Shown here: one piece after another, positions 19,323 to 28,782 of the stretch
How positions within the stretch are numbered: position 1 is the stretch's first letter
Layout: each line of letters opens with the position of its first letter
From: Paenibacillus periandrae
GTDB lineage: Bacteria > Bacillota > Bacilli > Paenibacillales > NBRC-103111
Direction of reading: 5' to 3'
NCBI RefSeq assembly: GCF_022458865.1
Contig: NZ_JAJNMU010000003.1
Coordinates: 62,001 to 126,000 of the forward strand
DNA length: 64,000 nt
The notes under the pieces: generated by a model
Databases searched by the model: none
Told to the model about the DNA's origin: nothing
Seen by the model: only the letters and a program-made list of their open reading frames with translations
Made by a program: the position numbers and the translations under genes

Positions 19323-20330
19323 ATGAAAGTTTTGATTACTGGCGGCGCAGGTTTTATCGGAAGTAATTTTGTAATATATATGCTAAATAAATACCCGGAT
19401 TACCAGTTTGTTAATTTGGATGCACTTACTTATGCAGGCAATTTGGAAAACTTGGAGAGTATTCAACACAACCCTAATTACTCTTTTGTAAAGGGCGATA
19501 TTGCCGATGCGGCTCTTTTGGATGAAATCTTTAAACGAGGAATCGATATCGTTGTTAACTTTGCAGCAGAATCCCATGTAGATCGTAGTATTTTGGATCC
19601 ACAGATTTTTGTGAAAACAAATGTTTTAGGAACCCAGGCACTACTGGACGCAGCTAAAAAGTACGAAGTGAAGAAGTTCGTTCAAGTATCTACTGATGAA
19701 GTATATGGTTCTCTAGGCGACACAGGCCTGTTCACAGAATTAACTCCATTAACACCGAATAGCCCATATTCGGCGAGTAAAGCCGGTGGAGATCTTCTAG
19801 TCAGAGCCTATCATGAAACCTTTGGAATGAACGTGAATATAACACGATGCTCCAACAACTATGGACCCTTTCAATTCCCAGAGAAACTGATTCCTTTGAT
19901 GATATCCAACGCGCTGAGCGATAAGTCGCTGCCTGTTTACGGTGATGGATTAAATATACGTGACTGGTTGTATGTGGAAGACCACTGTAGTGCGATTGAT
20001 TTGGTTATGCATAGCGGAGTAAATGGAGAAGTTTATAACATCGGTGGAAATAATGAAAGAACGAATATACAGATCATAGAAGCTATTTTGACTGAATTAA
20101 ACAAGCCGAGCACATTAATTACGTATGTAAAAGACCGCCTCGGTCATGATAGACGTTACGGCATTGACGCTACTAAAATAACGGATGAACTGGGCTGGAA
20201 GCCGAAATATCATTTTGAATCTGGAATTAAAGAGACGATTCAGTGGTATTTAAACAACAAAGAATGGTGGCAGCGGATTCAGTCTGGTGAATACCAAGCC
20301 TACTATGATCAACAATACGCTTCAAGATAG
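19323..20330 (+). CDS. rmlB: dTDP-glucose 4,6-dehydratase
   Basis: Second step of dTDP-L-rhamnose synthesis, an NAD-dependent extended SDR. 335 residues. MKVLITGGAGFIGSNF is the NAD-binding loop, FAAESHVDRS is a family hallmark, STDEVYGS carries the catalytic T-D-E, and YSASKAGGD the YxxxK. RCSNNYGPFQFPEKLIPL is characteristic of RmlB. CGGAGG precedes the ATG. It is followed nine bases later by rmlD. Confidence 0.96.
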   Translation: MKVLITGGAGFIGSNFVIYMLNKYPDYQFVNLDALTYAGNLENLESIQHNPNYSFVKGDIADAALLDEIFKRGIDIVVNFAAESHVDRSILDPQIFVKTNVLGTQALLDAAKKYEVKKFVQVSTDEVYGSLGDTGLFTELTPLTPNSPYSASKAGGDLLVRAYHETFGMNVNITRCSNNYGPFQFPEKLIPLMISNALSDKSLPVYGDGLNIRDWLYVEDHCSAIDLVMHSGVNGEVYNIGGNNERTNIQIIEAILTELNKPSTLITYVKDRLGHDRRYGIDATKITDELGWKPKYHFESGIKETIQWYLNNKEWWQRIQSGEYQAYYDQQYASR

Positions 20331-20339
20331 GTGGATGGA

Positions 20340-21200
20340 ATGAAGGTATTAGTTACGGGTGCTAATGGGCAACTGGGCATGGATGTTGTAGCCTTGTTTA
20401 AAGAAGGTCATGAGGTTATTGGTGTAGGGCGAAACGAGCTGGATATCACAGATCTTGACCAGTGCATAGATGTGATTGGTAAGCATCAACCAGACGTAAT
20501 TATTCATTGCGCTGCGCATACAGCAGTTGACTTAGCTGAAAGTGAAGAGGATGCAGCCTATCAAGTAAACGCTTATGGAACACGAAATCTAGCCGTTGCT
20601 GCGGAACGAATAGGCTCTAAGATATGCTATATCAGTACGGACTATGTATTTGATGGAACATCAACGAATCCTTACAAAGAATATGACAACACTAACCCTA
20701 CCAGCGTTTATGGTAAATCCAAGCGTGCCGGAGAAGGCTTGGTTCAAGCTTTGTCCAGTAAGTTTTTTATTGTTCGGACATCTTGGGTGTATGGACTGCA
20801 TGGCAATAACTTTGTGAAGACGATGTTAAAATTGGCAGTGGGTAGAGAGCAATTAAAAGTGGTTCATGATCAAATCGGTTCACCTACGTTCACCGAGGAT
20901 TTGGCAGAGTTTCTATTGAGATTAGTTGCAACTGAAAAATACGGTATTTACCACGCCTCTAATAGCGGCATATGCTCATGGTATGATTTTGCAAAGGCCA
21001 TTTTTGAGGAAAATAATGTCTCCATTACGGTTACTCCGTGTACAACTGAAGAATTTCCGAGACCTGCGCCGCGGCCGAAGTATTCAGTAATGGATCATAT
21101 GTCTATACGCACCAATGGGTTTGCCGATCTAAGGCCTTGGCAAGATGGTCTAAGGGATTTTCTAAAGAAATACAATGGTGTGAATGGTGTATCCTTATGA
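20340..21200 (+). CDS. rmlD: dTDP-4-dehydrorhamnose reductase
   Basis: Last step of dTDP-L-rhamnose synthesis. 286 residues from ATG at 20340 with AGGTGG just upstream; a GTG at 20331 is less well placed. The motifs are VTGANGQLGMDV for cofactor binding, CAAHTAVDLAE, STDYVFDG, and YGKSKRAGE with the catalytic Tyr and Lys. The stop overlaps the start of the next glycosyltransferase as ATGA, so translation is coupled. Confidence 0.95.
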   Translation: MKVLVTGANGQLGMDVVALFKEGHEVIGVGRNELDITDLDQCIDVIGKHQPDVIIHCAAHTAVDLAESEEDAAYQVNAYGTRNLAVAAERIGSKICYISTDYVFDGTSTNPYKEYDNTNPTSVYGKSKRAGEGLVQALSSKFFIVRTSWVYGLHGNNFVKTMLKLAVGREQLKVVHDQIGSPTFTEDLAEFLLRLVATEKYGIYHASNSGICSWYDFAKAIFEENNVSITVTPCTTEEFPRPAPRPKYSVMDHMSIRTNGFADLRPWQDGLRDFLKKYNGVNGVSL

Positions 21201-22144
21201 GTAGTGTAAGTGTCCATATTGTAACGTATAATAGCGAAGCTTATATTGTGGATTGTCTGACTGCTGTGTTGAACCAGATATATCCGATTCATTCGATTAT
21301 TGTGATCGATAATGCATCATCTGATAAAACTGAGGAATTGTTACAACCCTACTTAAATCGAATTACATATGTTGCTAATTCGGTTAACAACGGGTTTGCC
21401 GGGGGACACAATCAAGCTATACGTTTATCTGAAGCTGAATATGTTTTGGTGTTAAATCCGGATGTCACTATGCATCCGGATTATGTTAGTTTGCTTATGC
21501 AGCAATGTAAGCTCGATTCTTCATTGGGAAGCGCTACAGGTAAGCTGTTGTTTAAACAATCTCCAGAAGTGATTGACAGCACGGGTCTAACGATCACGAA
21601 GTCTAGACGAGGATTTGACAGAGGGGCTGGGGAAAGCAAAGCGGCATGGAACGTAAGTGGTGATGTGTTTGGGGTTTGCGGAGCTGCGGCTCTTTATTCT
21701 AAAAAAATGGTTGAATATATTAGTGTTGATGGTTGTTTTTTTGACGAGGATTTTTTTGCATATAAAGAAGATGTTGATGTGGCCTGGAGAAGCAGGATTG
21801 GGGGATGGAAATCCTATTATTGTGCGGATGCTGTTGCCTATCATGACCGCGGATGGAAGAAAGGATCGAGAAGACAAACTTCTTTGTTTGTAAGAAGGCT
21901 TTCCTATATCAATCGATACAAAATGATCATTAAAAACGATACTATAAAGTACTTGTTCCTTAATTGTATACCACTAATCGTTTATGAGGTTATGAGTTTC
22001 GGCTACTTTATAGTCAGAGAACCTCAAGTATTATTAACATGGATAGATCTGGTTAAAAACTTGCCTAATTTACTCAAAAAAAGAAAGATAATACAAAACG
22101 CTAGAAAGGGGGATTTATCCAGAATCTATGCTTATTTCAAGTAG
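21197..22144 (+). CDS. GT2 glycosyltransferase, rhamnosyltransferase-like
   Basis: 315 residues, starting at the ATG in the ATGA overlap with rmlD. VHIVTYNSEAYI, VIDNASSDKT, NNGFAGGHN and VLNPDVT form the donor site of RfbF/WbbL-like enzymes, and FFDEDFFAYKEDVDVAWR carries the catalytic base region. A C-terminal segment of amphipathic or membrane-touching helices follows. Coupling to rmlD suggests dTDP-rhamnose as donor, by inference from context. Confidence 0.87.
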   Translation: MSSVSVHIVTYNSEAYIVDCLTAVLNQIYPIHSIIVIDNASSDKTEELLQPYLNRITYVANSVNNGFAGGHNQAIRLSEAEYVLVLNPDVTMHPDYVSLLMQQCKLDSSLGSATGKLLFKQSPEVIDSTGLTITKSRRGFDRGAGESKAAWNVSGDVFGVCGAAALYSKKMVEYISVDGCFFDEDFFAYKEDVDVAWRSRIGGWKSYYCADAVAYHDRGWKKGSRRQTSLFVRRLSYINRYKMIIKNDTIKYLFLNCIPLIVYEVMSFGYFIVREPQVLLTWIDLVKNLPNLLKKRKIIQNARKGDLSRIYAYFK

Positions 22145-22181
22145 TTCCTTCGTTTCTGGGTGCGCATCAACTTATTTTCAT

Positions 22182-22201
22182 GGTATACTATTAACTATAC
22201 C
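22182..22201 (+). promoter_or_regulatory. Extended -10 element inside a small palindrome
   Basis: TGGTATACT at 22181-22189 is an extended -10 box, and GGTATA (22182-22187) with TATACC (22196-22201) forms an inverted repeat over it. It lies just upstream of the second GT2 gene and could be an internal promoter with an overlapping operator. No clear -35 box. Confidence 0.4.
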
Positions 22202-22222
22202 AATAATATGGAGAAATGATAG

Positions 22223-23089
22223 ATGGATGTAAGTGTTATTATTCTTAATTATAATACATGTGAATTAACGTTAAATGCCATTCAATCTGTATATGATTCT
22301 CAAACTTCCTTTAGCTATGAGATTATTGTTGTTGATAATCATTCGACGGATAGTTCTGTTATGGAGATTAGACGCAGACATCCTGATGTAATGCTGGTTG
22401 AAAATCCGAAAAATGATGGTTTCTCTAAAGGTAATAATATAGGGATTAAAATAGCTAACGGGCGATATATATTATTGTTGAACTCGGACACGATTATGGG
22501 TTCCGATTCCTTGCAGACAATGACTTCTTTTATGGATCGGAATTTGTCTGTTGGAGCTGCTGGCTGCAAAATTGTTCTTCCGGACGGATCACTTGATAAA
22601 GCCTGCAAGAGAGGTTTTCCAACGCCGTCGGCTTCGTTCTACTATGCTTTTGGTATTTCCAAGCTTTTTCCTAAGGTTGCCCGATTTAATCAATACCAAT
22701 TGGGATATCTCGATCCCGATCAGGATTATCCTGTAGATTGTTTGGTTGGTGCTTTTATGATGGTAAGGAAACAAGCTATTGATCAAGTGGGCATGCTGGA
22801 CGAGGATTTTTTCATGTATGGTGAAGATATTGATTGGTGTTATAGAATCAAACAAGGTGGATGGCAGATTCATTACTATCCTTACACTCAAATTGTACAT
22901 CATAAGGGCGCAAGCAGCAGACGCAAACCTTTTAAAATCATATATGAATTTCATCGGGCGATGTATTTATTTCATAGCAAGCATTACCAGAATAAGTATA
23001 ACTTTGTAGTTAATGGACTGGTTTACATGGGTATTTTTTTGAAATTTTTTGTATCCCTGGCTTTAAATCGATTTGGATCCGTGAGGTGA
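22223..23089 (+). CDS. GT2 glycosyltransferase, rhamnosyltransferase-like
   Basis: 288 residues. It shows VSVIILNYNTCELT, VVDNHSTDSS, NDGFSKGNNIG, LLNSDTI as donor site, and LDEDFFMYGEDIDWCYR as acceptor/base region. It is clearly related to the preceding GT2 protein, so the two may add successive sugars of the repeat unit. GGAGA precedes the ATG. A short hydrophobic C-terminal segment may anchor it to the membrane. Confidence 0.88.
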   Translation: MDVSVIILNYNTCELTLNAIQSVYDSQTSFSYEIIVVDNHSTDSSVMEIRRRHPDVMLVENPKNDGFSKGNNIGIKIANGRYILLLNSDTIMGSDSLQTMTSFMDRNLSVGAAGCKIVLPDGSLDKACKRGFPTPSASFYYAFGISKLFPKVARFNQYQLGYLDPDQDYPVDCLVGAFMMVRKQAIDQVGMLDEDFFMYGEDIDWCYRIKQGGWQIHYYPYTQIVHHKGASSRRKPFKIIYEFHRAMYLFHSKHYQNKYNFVVNGLVYMGIFLKFFVSLALNRFGSVR

Positions 23090-23095
23090 TTTTGT

Positions 23096-24502
23096 TTGGT
23101 AAGACAAAGCCAAAGATTTTTGTCCCAATTATATGCTTTATCGGATTTCTTTTGCATTCAACTTGTGTTCTTATTCTCATGGTGGCTGAAGTTTGACAGT
23201 GGTTTTATTCCTTTCGATCATACGCTTCCTTTTAACAGGTACGTATTATGGAGTTCCATTTATGGTGTTATTGCTATATTTATTAGTTATTTTATGAATT
23301 TTTATACTCCGAAACGCAAGAAACGGTTTTCTTACGAATTATTTACCATTGTACAGGTACATTGTATTAGCTTGATGTTTTTATTAAGCTTCTTGTTTGT
23401 ATTTAAAGAGTTGGATGTGTCTCGTTCTTATTTGTTGTTATTTCTGATCAATAATATTTTGTTTGTCAGCTTTTATCGGTACATTTTGAAGTCAACATTA
23501 AAACGTTATCGGCAAAAGGGTTATAATAAGCAATACGTGCTTATTGTGGGTGCAGGCTCGTTAGGCAAAAAGTTTTATGATAATCTGACTCTTCATCCAG
23601 AATTGGGTTATGAAGTAGTAGGGTTTCTGGATGATTACCAATCCGTTCATGAGCATAGTTCGAAAAATTATAAGCCAATTCTAGGTAAGGTTGATGAGTT
23701 AGAGTATTTTCTGGAGAAAGATTTGGTTGATGAGGTCATTATTGCTTTGCCTTTGTATGCTCACGAGAAATATCCGCAAATTATTAATGGTTGTGAAAAA
23801 GCAGGAGTAAAAACTTTGATTATTCCGGACTTTTACGGTTATCTGCCATCAAAACCTTTCTTTGATAATTTTGCAGGTATTCCTCTGATCAATGTTAGAG
23901 ATATTCCTTTAGATGAATTTCGAAATCGTTTCTTCAAAAGAGCATTTGATTTGTTGTTTGCTTCCATAGCCATAATATTGATTAGTCCGGTGCTTATACT
24001 TGTTGCCTTAGGAATAAAATGGACTTCCCCTGGACCGATCATTTTCAAGCAAGAACGAGTTGGGTTAAATAGAAGAAATTTCATGATGTATAAATTCCGT
24101 TCGATGAGAGTTCAGACAGAAGCAGACTCGGATACCCAATGGACTGTAGAGAATGATCCTCGGAAAACGAAGTTCGGCGCTTTTTTACGTAAAACCAGCT
24201 TAGATGAGCTACCACAGTTTTTTAATGTACTATTCGGTCATATGAGTGTAGTAGGGCCGAGACCGGAGAGACCATTTTTTGTAGAGCAGTTTAAAGGCGA
24301 GATTCCTAAATATATGGTTAAACACCACATTCGACCTGGTATTACAGGGTGGGCTCAGTCAAATGGGCTTCGGGGGGATACTTCGATTGAAGATAGGATT
24401 AAATTGGACATTTTTTATATTGAGAATTGGAGTTTCTTGTTTGATATTAAAATAATTTTCCGAACTATCATTAATGGGTTTGTAAATAAAAATGCATATT
24501 GA
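23096..24502 (+). CDS. Priming glycosyl-phosphate transferase to undecaprenyl phosphate (WbaP/WsfP type)
   Basis: Starts the glycan by moving a hexose-1-phosphate from a UDP-sugar to undecaprenyl phosphate. 468 residues from TTG at 23096 behind GAGGTGA. Four or five N-terminal membrane helices (to about residue 135) precede a Rossmann-like domain with IVGAGSLGKKF. The bacterial sugar-transferase domain runs from KRAFDLLFASIA near residue 280, with QERVGLNRR, YKFRSM, DELPQFFNVL, GPRPERP and RPGITGWAQ. Length and terminal position match WsfP of S-layer glycan clusters. UDP-glucose or UDP-galactose is the likely donor. Confidence 0.92.
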   Translation: MVRQSQRFLSQLYALSDFFCIQLVFLFSWWLKFDSGFIPFDHTLPFNRYVLWSSIYGVIAIFISYFMNFYTPKRKKRFSYELFTIVQVHCISLMFLLSFLFVFKELDVSRSYLLLFLINNILFVSFYRYILKSTLKRYRQKGYNKQYVLIVGAGSLGKKFYDNLTLHPELGYEVVGFLDDYQSVHEHSSKNYKPILGKVDELEYFLEKDLVDEVIIALPLYAHEKYPQIINGCEKAGVKTLIIPDFYGYLPSKPFFDNFAGIPLINVRDIPLDEFRNRFFKRAFDLLFASIAIILISPVLILVALGIKWTSPGPIIFKQERVGLNRRNFMMYKFRSMRVQTEADSDTQWTVENDPRKTKFGAFLRKTSLDELPQFFNVLFGHMSVVGPRPERPFFVEQFKGEIPKYMVKHHIRPGITGWAQSNGLRGDTSIEDRIKLDIFYIENWSFLFDIKIIFRTIINGFVNKNAY

Positions 24503-24513
24503 GTATCGATGTG

Positions 24514-24547
24514 ACTCCTATAACCGACTGGTTGTGGGAGTTTTTCT
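24514..24547 (+). terminator. Terminator of the polysaccharide locus
   Basis: ACTCCTATAACC pairs imperfectly with GGTTGTGGGAGT around a four-base loop and is followed by TTTTTCTTTT. Confidence 0.85.
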
Positions 24548-24705
24548 TTTGCATATGCTTTGTTACTATAGCTGCAACAAACTTAGAAATGCCAATTCAG
24601 CAGTGATAAATGTCACATTATACTAATCAAACATAAGGTACAATAACATCATCCAATATCATACAAATGATAAAAATGCAAATCCATACTAAGGAGGTTT
24701 TATTA

Positions 24706-25272
24706 ATGGCTAGAAACGAAATCCTGATCCCTGAGAATCCTGTATCGAGCTTTTTGTTCAGCAGTACCAGAGCAGGGGCGCTATGGCTAATTGTTCGCTT
24801 ATATGTTGGTTATTCTTGGATTACAGCTGGCTGGGGAAAAGTAACAAGTGAGGCTTGGACGGGTGCTAAAGCAGGTACTGCATTGCAAGGCTTTATAAAA
24901 GGATCATTAGCTAAAGCTGAAGCGGGCAAAGACGTTACAGGCTGGTATGCACAGTTTCTCGAGAATATAGTGCTTCCAAATGCGAAGGTGCTGGGATTTG
25001 TAGTCGCTTTTGGTGAACTGCTTGTAGGGCTGGGATTGATTTTGGGGCTTTTAACGGGGATAGCTGCTTTTTTTGGCGGAGTGATGAATGTGAGCTTTTT
25101 ATTTGCAGGAACTTTAAGCACGAATCCTATCCTCTTTATCTTAGCGACCTGGCTTGTGCTGGCATGGAAGAATGCGGGCTGGTACGGTCTTGACCGCTGG
25201 GCATTACCATTTCTCGGAACGCCATGGGGTCGTAAATCATCTGCGGACAGCCTAAAAACAACCCATTTATAG
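24706..25272 (+). CDS. DoxX-family membrane protein
   Basis: 188 residues from ATG at 24706, with AAGGAGG eight bases ahead; an ATG at 24667 lacks a ribosome site. Four membrane helices are visible: around YVGYSWITAGWGKV, VVAFGELLVGLGLILGLL, GGVMNVSFLFAG and ILATWLVLAWKNAG. This pattern is the DoxX family, related to thiosulfate:quinone oxidoreductase DoxD and stress-linked membrane proteins. The redox partner is unknown. It is monocistronic, between two terminators. Confidence 0.88.
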   Translation: MARNEILIPENPVSSFLFSSTRAGALWLIVRLYVGYSWITAGWGKVTSEAWTGAKAGTALQGFIKGSLAKAEAGKDVTGWYAQFLENIVLPNAKVLGFVVAFGELLVGLGLILGLLTGIAAFFGGVMNVSFLFAGTLSTNPILFILATWLVLAWKNAGWYGLDRWALPFLGTPWGRKSSADSLKTTHL

Positions 25273-25344
25273 GTGTGCTTCGCAATTGAGCAGTATCCTT
25301 TAGATCGATCTGATAAAAAAGTTTGTGTTTTGCAAAATGAGGTC

Positions 25345-25371
25345 AGCCAGAAACTTCTGGTTGGCTTTTTT
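25345..25371 (+). terminator. Terminator after the DoxX gene
   Basis: CCAGAA pairs with TTCTGG, with outer AGCC/GGCT pairing, followed by TTTTTTG. Confidence 0.8.
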
Positions 25372-25543
25372 GTATTATACCTGGTTTATAAATGGAAAGG
25401 AGGGAACGTATAGGCTCAGCTCTATTCTAATCCGTTTCAACAAGCTAAAGTTTCACAGCTCGTCATCCTTGTCTGCATAATCGTCCAAGTCCCCACATAG
25501 ACATGTTATCAGTTGCTTTTACTTATGTCTGGAGGGGATTGGA

Positions 25544-26887
25544 ATGCGGCGGTTCACGTGGGTGATTGCCCTGGTGGTGTCTTTAAGCTTGGTGCTGGCA
25601 GGTTGCGGCAAGAAGGATGCAGGGGCAGTTGTGAAGGATTTGGACGGTGTAATCAATAAGCTGGACAGCTATCAGGGCGTTGGACGGATGGTGCTGAATA
25701 CGGGGCAGGAGCCGCAGGAGTATCAGGTGGAGGTGTGGTACCAGAATCCGCATTATTACCGGATATCACTGAAGAACGATAAGAAGGATATTACGCAGAT
25801 CGTGCTGCGCAATGATGATGGAGTATTTGTGCTAACACCACATTTGAACAAAAGCTTCCGATTCCAGAGCGATTGGCCGGAAAATCAGGGGCAGGTGTAC
25901 TTGTACCAGTCGTTGGTGCAAAGCATTATCATGGATAAGGATCGCCAGTTTATAACCGATCCGAACGCGTATGTGTTTGATGTGATGGCCAATTACCAGA
26001 ACGGCTCGTTGGCGCGGCAAAAGATTTGGTTGGACAAAAAGAATTATTCGCCGAAGCATGTGGAGGTATCGGATGCGAATGCGAATGTGATGGTGATTGT
26101 AGATTTTAGCCAATTCGAGTTCGGGAAGAAATTCGAAAAGGATTCTTTTGATATGCAGCGCAATATGACAAGCTGGAACCTGAAATCGCTGCCTACAGCA
26201 GCAGCGGCCAACGGTACGAAAGCAGCGGGTACAGGGAACAATGCATCCGCTGGCAATGGGATCGTAAGCAGCGGGGCGGTGGGAAGCAGTGCCGCGGCTG
26301 CAGGTACGTCTGATGGGTCAGGTAAAGCAGCTGGAAGTTCAACAGGCACAGCAGGCCAAGGAACTACAGGTGCAGTAAGCCAAGGTGCTTCAAGCACTGC
26401 AAACGGCGCAGGAACCCAAGCCAAGACGCCTGGTGCTAGCACGAATGGTGCGGTAAGCAGCACTCCGGCAGCAGGCGCAGCAGCTAGCACCAGCACTAAT
26501 CCTACTGGAGTAGGAGGAAGCACGAGTGCCCCCGCTGCTGCGGCCCAAGCCCAATTTGGCGTGATCGAACCTTTTTATACACCGAGTGGTGTGAAGCGGC
26601 AGGATATGAACGAGATTAAGCTTGGTGAAGAAAAGGCGATGATGCTTCGCTACTCAGGCAAGTTTAACTATACGCTGGTGGAATCACGTCCGCAGGCGCA
26701 GACGGTATCGGCGCTGCCCGGAGATATTGTTGATCTTGGCTATACGCTGGCTGTCATTACAGGTGGAGAGAAGAAGATGCTGACATGGACGTACGATGGT
26801 GTTGAATTCCGGCTATCTACGGCAGATCTTCCGATGACCGAGATGATTAAAGTGGCTCAAGCTGTACAGGGTGAGACAGGTAAATAG
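25544..26887 (+). CDS. YdcC/GerS-type lipoprotein with low-complexity insert
   Basis: 447 residues with a lipoprotein signal and LAGC lipobox near residue 20. Residues 30-215 resemble the LolA-like fold of Bacillus YdcC and clostridial GerS. Gene order supports this: in Bacillus, ydcC also lies just before alr and ndoAI-ndoA. Residues about 217-335 are a low-complexity Ala/Gly/Ser/Thr stretch, followed by a conserved-looking C-terminal domain of about 110 residues (RYSGKFNYTLVESRP). GGAGGGG precedes the ATG. Likely an envelope or spore-membrane lipoprotein; the insert is unusual and may be a flexible spacer. Confidence 0.8.
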   Translation: MRRFTWVIALVVSLSLVLAGCGKKDAGAVVKDLDGVINKLDSYQGVGRMVLNTGQEPQEYQVEVWYQNPHYYRISLKNDKKDITQIVLRNDDGVFVLTPHLNKSFRFQSDWPENQGQVYLYQSLVQSIIMDKDRQFITDPNAYVFDVMANYQNGSLARQKIWLDKKNYSPKHVEVSDANANVMVIVDFSQFEFGKKFEKDSFDMQRNMTSWNLKSLPTAAAANGTKAAGTGNNASAGNGIVSSGAVGSSAAAAGTSDGSGKAAGSSTGTAGQGTTGAVSQGASSTANGAGTQAKTPGASTNGAVSSTPAAGAAASTSTNPTGVGGSTSAPAAAAQAQFGVIEPFYTPSGVKRQDMNEIKLGEEKAMMLRYSGKFNYTLVESRPQAQTVSALPGDIVDLGYTLAVITGGEKKMLTWTYDGVEFRLSTADLPMTEMIKVAQAVQGETGK

Positions 26888-27079
26888 GAATCGCTTTATC
26901 AAAGCAATTGCTGGATGCAGCCAATGTTTGCCAAGACCTCCTTGTCATCATATTGTCATTGACACCCGGTGAAGAACGGATTACCATTAGTTACATTGAA
27001 TATTTTCGAATAGCTGCAACTTGGGGAGGTTCCTTGATTCAAGGGACTTCTCTTGATTGTTAGGAGAAGGTGGATGTGT

Positions 27080-28246
27080 ATGGATTCGTATTTTCGTCCG
27101 ACACGGGTGGAGATTTCTTTGGATGCGCTGCGGGCTAATTTGCAGGGATTTCGGCGGGTTTTGCCTGAGCATGTCAATATGATGGTTGTGGTAAAAGCCG
27201 ATGCCTATGGGCATGGTGCAGTAGAAGTCAGTCGGGAAGCGCTGCGCTGTGGAGCGACGTATATTGCGGTAGCTTTTCTGGATGAAGGATTGGAGTTAAG
27301 GCAGGCAGGTATTACAGCTCCAATACTAGTACTCGGCTACACGCCCCCAGAGGGGCTGGAATGGGCCTGGAAGCACGATATAACGGTGAATGTATATAGT
27401 CATGAAGTTTTGGATGCATTTGAACGTCTGGAGCCCAGAGAGAAGCCGCTATCTATTCATATTAAGGTAGATTCGGGCATGAATCGGTTGGGGTTGGTTA
27501 CTGAACAAGAGGCAGTAGAACTGATCGAACGAGCACGACGTATCCCTGGCTTGTTGGTGGAGGGGATTTTTACCCACTTTGCCTCTGCGGATGATGCGGA
27601 TAAAACCTATACGCTGGAGCAGTACCGTAGGTTTGATCGTATAGTAAAAGGTTTTCGTGAGCGTGGTATTGAGTTCACCTATGTTCATGCCAGTAACAGC
27701 GCTGCGGCGATTGATTGTCCGGATGTATCTTATAATATGGTGAGACTCGGGATCGCTATGTACGGCTTATATCCTTCTGAAGAGGTAAACCATCAGATTA
27801 TTGCTTTGGAGCCTGTACTCAGCGTTAAAACGGGTGTAGTGATGGTCAAAAGCCTACCTCACGGTTCAGGAATCAGCTATGGTACGATTTACCGGACACA
27901 AGGCGAGGAAACGATAGCAACGCTTCCGATCGGGTATGCGGATGGGTTCTCGAGGATGCTGACGGGTAAGGCCGAGGCTTTGGTTAGAGGTAAGCGGGTG
28001 CCGATTGTCGGCAGAATATGTATGGATCAATGTATGGTAAATGTGACCGGGATGGATAATATTCTTAATGAAGAAGAAGTTGTGATTATTGGTAAGCAAG
28101 GTGATCAACAGATTACAGCGGATGAGCATGCCGATTGGCTGGGTACCATTAATTATGAGATCACCTGTATGATTTCACATCGGGTACCCCGTGTCTACAT
28201 TCGCGATGGAGCTGTGGTTTCTACGGTTAATCCTTTGATGCGCTAA
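27080..28246 (+). CDS. alr: Alanine racemase
   Basis: PLP enzyme interconverting L- and D-alanine for peptidoglycan. 388 residues from ATG at 27080, with GGAGAAGG about nine bases ahead (ATG 27074 is an alternative). VVVKADAYGHG carries the PLP lysine near residue 39. IKVDSGMNRLGL, FTHFASAD and YVHASNSAA follow, with the second catalytic tyrosine in the GISYGTIY region and CMDQCMVN near the end. The standard order lipoprotein-alr-ndoAI-ndoA supports the chromosomal alr. Confidence 0.96.
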   Translation: MDSYFRPTRVEISLDALRANLQGFRRVLPEHVNMMVVVKADAYGHGAVEVSREALRCGATYIAVAFLDEGLELRQAGITAPILVLGYTPPEGLEWAWKHDITVNVYSHEVLDAFERLEPREKPLSIHIKVDSGMNRLGLVTEQEAVELIERARRIPGLLVEGIFTHFASADDADKTYTLEQYRRFDRIVKGFRERGIEFTYVHASNSAAAIDCPDVSYNMVRLGIAMYGLYPSEEVNHQIIALEPVLSVKTGVVMVKSLPHGSGISYGTIYRTQGEETIATLPIGYADGFSRMLTGKAEALVRGKRVPIVGRICMDQCMVNVTGMDNILNEEEVVIIGKQGDQQITADEHADWLGTINYEITCMISHRVPRVYIRDGAVVSTVNPLMR

Positions 28247-28497
28247 GGTTAGAGCGAATGGTTTTGAAAATGTGGGTATCTTTTCCTATGATTTTTTTGT
28301 AGCTGCGGGAAAGGATTTTGTCGATGTATCGCGAATATGTATAACACATACTTCTGGGAATGCTGCTTACACATTTTTTGGAGTTATAGCGGTATAACAT
28401 ATTAGCTATACGAAGCGCATATACTGATTTGAATAAATTGTCTGTATATTCGCCATAATGGTACTAATGTTTGTATGTTTTTGGGGGTGTATGCTTG

Positions 28498-28779
28498 GTG
28501 TCCAATGCGCATAACACGAAACGCATCATGATTAGCTTGCCTGACTATCTGCTTCAGGAAGTGGATGGGATCGTGGAGAAGGAAAACTCCAATCGAAGCG
28601 AATTTATTCGGCAGGCGATGAAGCTGTATTTGGTGGAACGAAAAAAACGTCACCTGAGGGAATCGATGCAGCGCGGTTACATGGAGATGGCAAAGATCAA
28701 TTTAAACATGGCTTCGGAAGCGTTTCAGGCGGAGGAAGAAGCGGATAACACACTTGACCGTTTAGTAAGCGGGGTGTAA
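28498..28779 (+). CDS. ndoAI: EndoAI-type ribbon-helix-helix antitoxin
   Basis: 93 residues. A GTG at 28498 is chosen since GGGGGTG lies eight bases ahead; TTG 28495 is possible. KRIMISLPDYLLQEVD and NRSEFIRQAMKLYL are the ribbon-helix-helix DNA-binding domain, and the helical C-terminal part binds and neutralises the MazF-type toxin. It is three bases ahead of ndoA, the usual antitoxin-first arrangement, and would autoregulate the pair. Its site beside alr is conserved across Bacillales. Confidence 0.92.
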   Translation: MSNAHNTKRIMISLPDYLLQEVDGIVEKENSNRSEFIRQAMKLYLVERKKRHLRESMQRGYMEMAKINLNMASEAFQAEEEADNTLDRLVSGV

Positions 28780-28782
28780 CTA

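Noticed and set aside
26044-26523. 159-codon antisense frame
   Set aside because: Opposite the low-complexity insert of the YdcC-type lipoprotein; no support as a gene.
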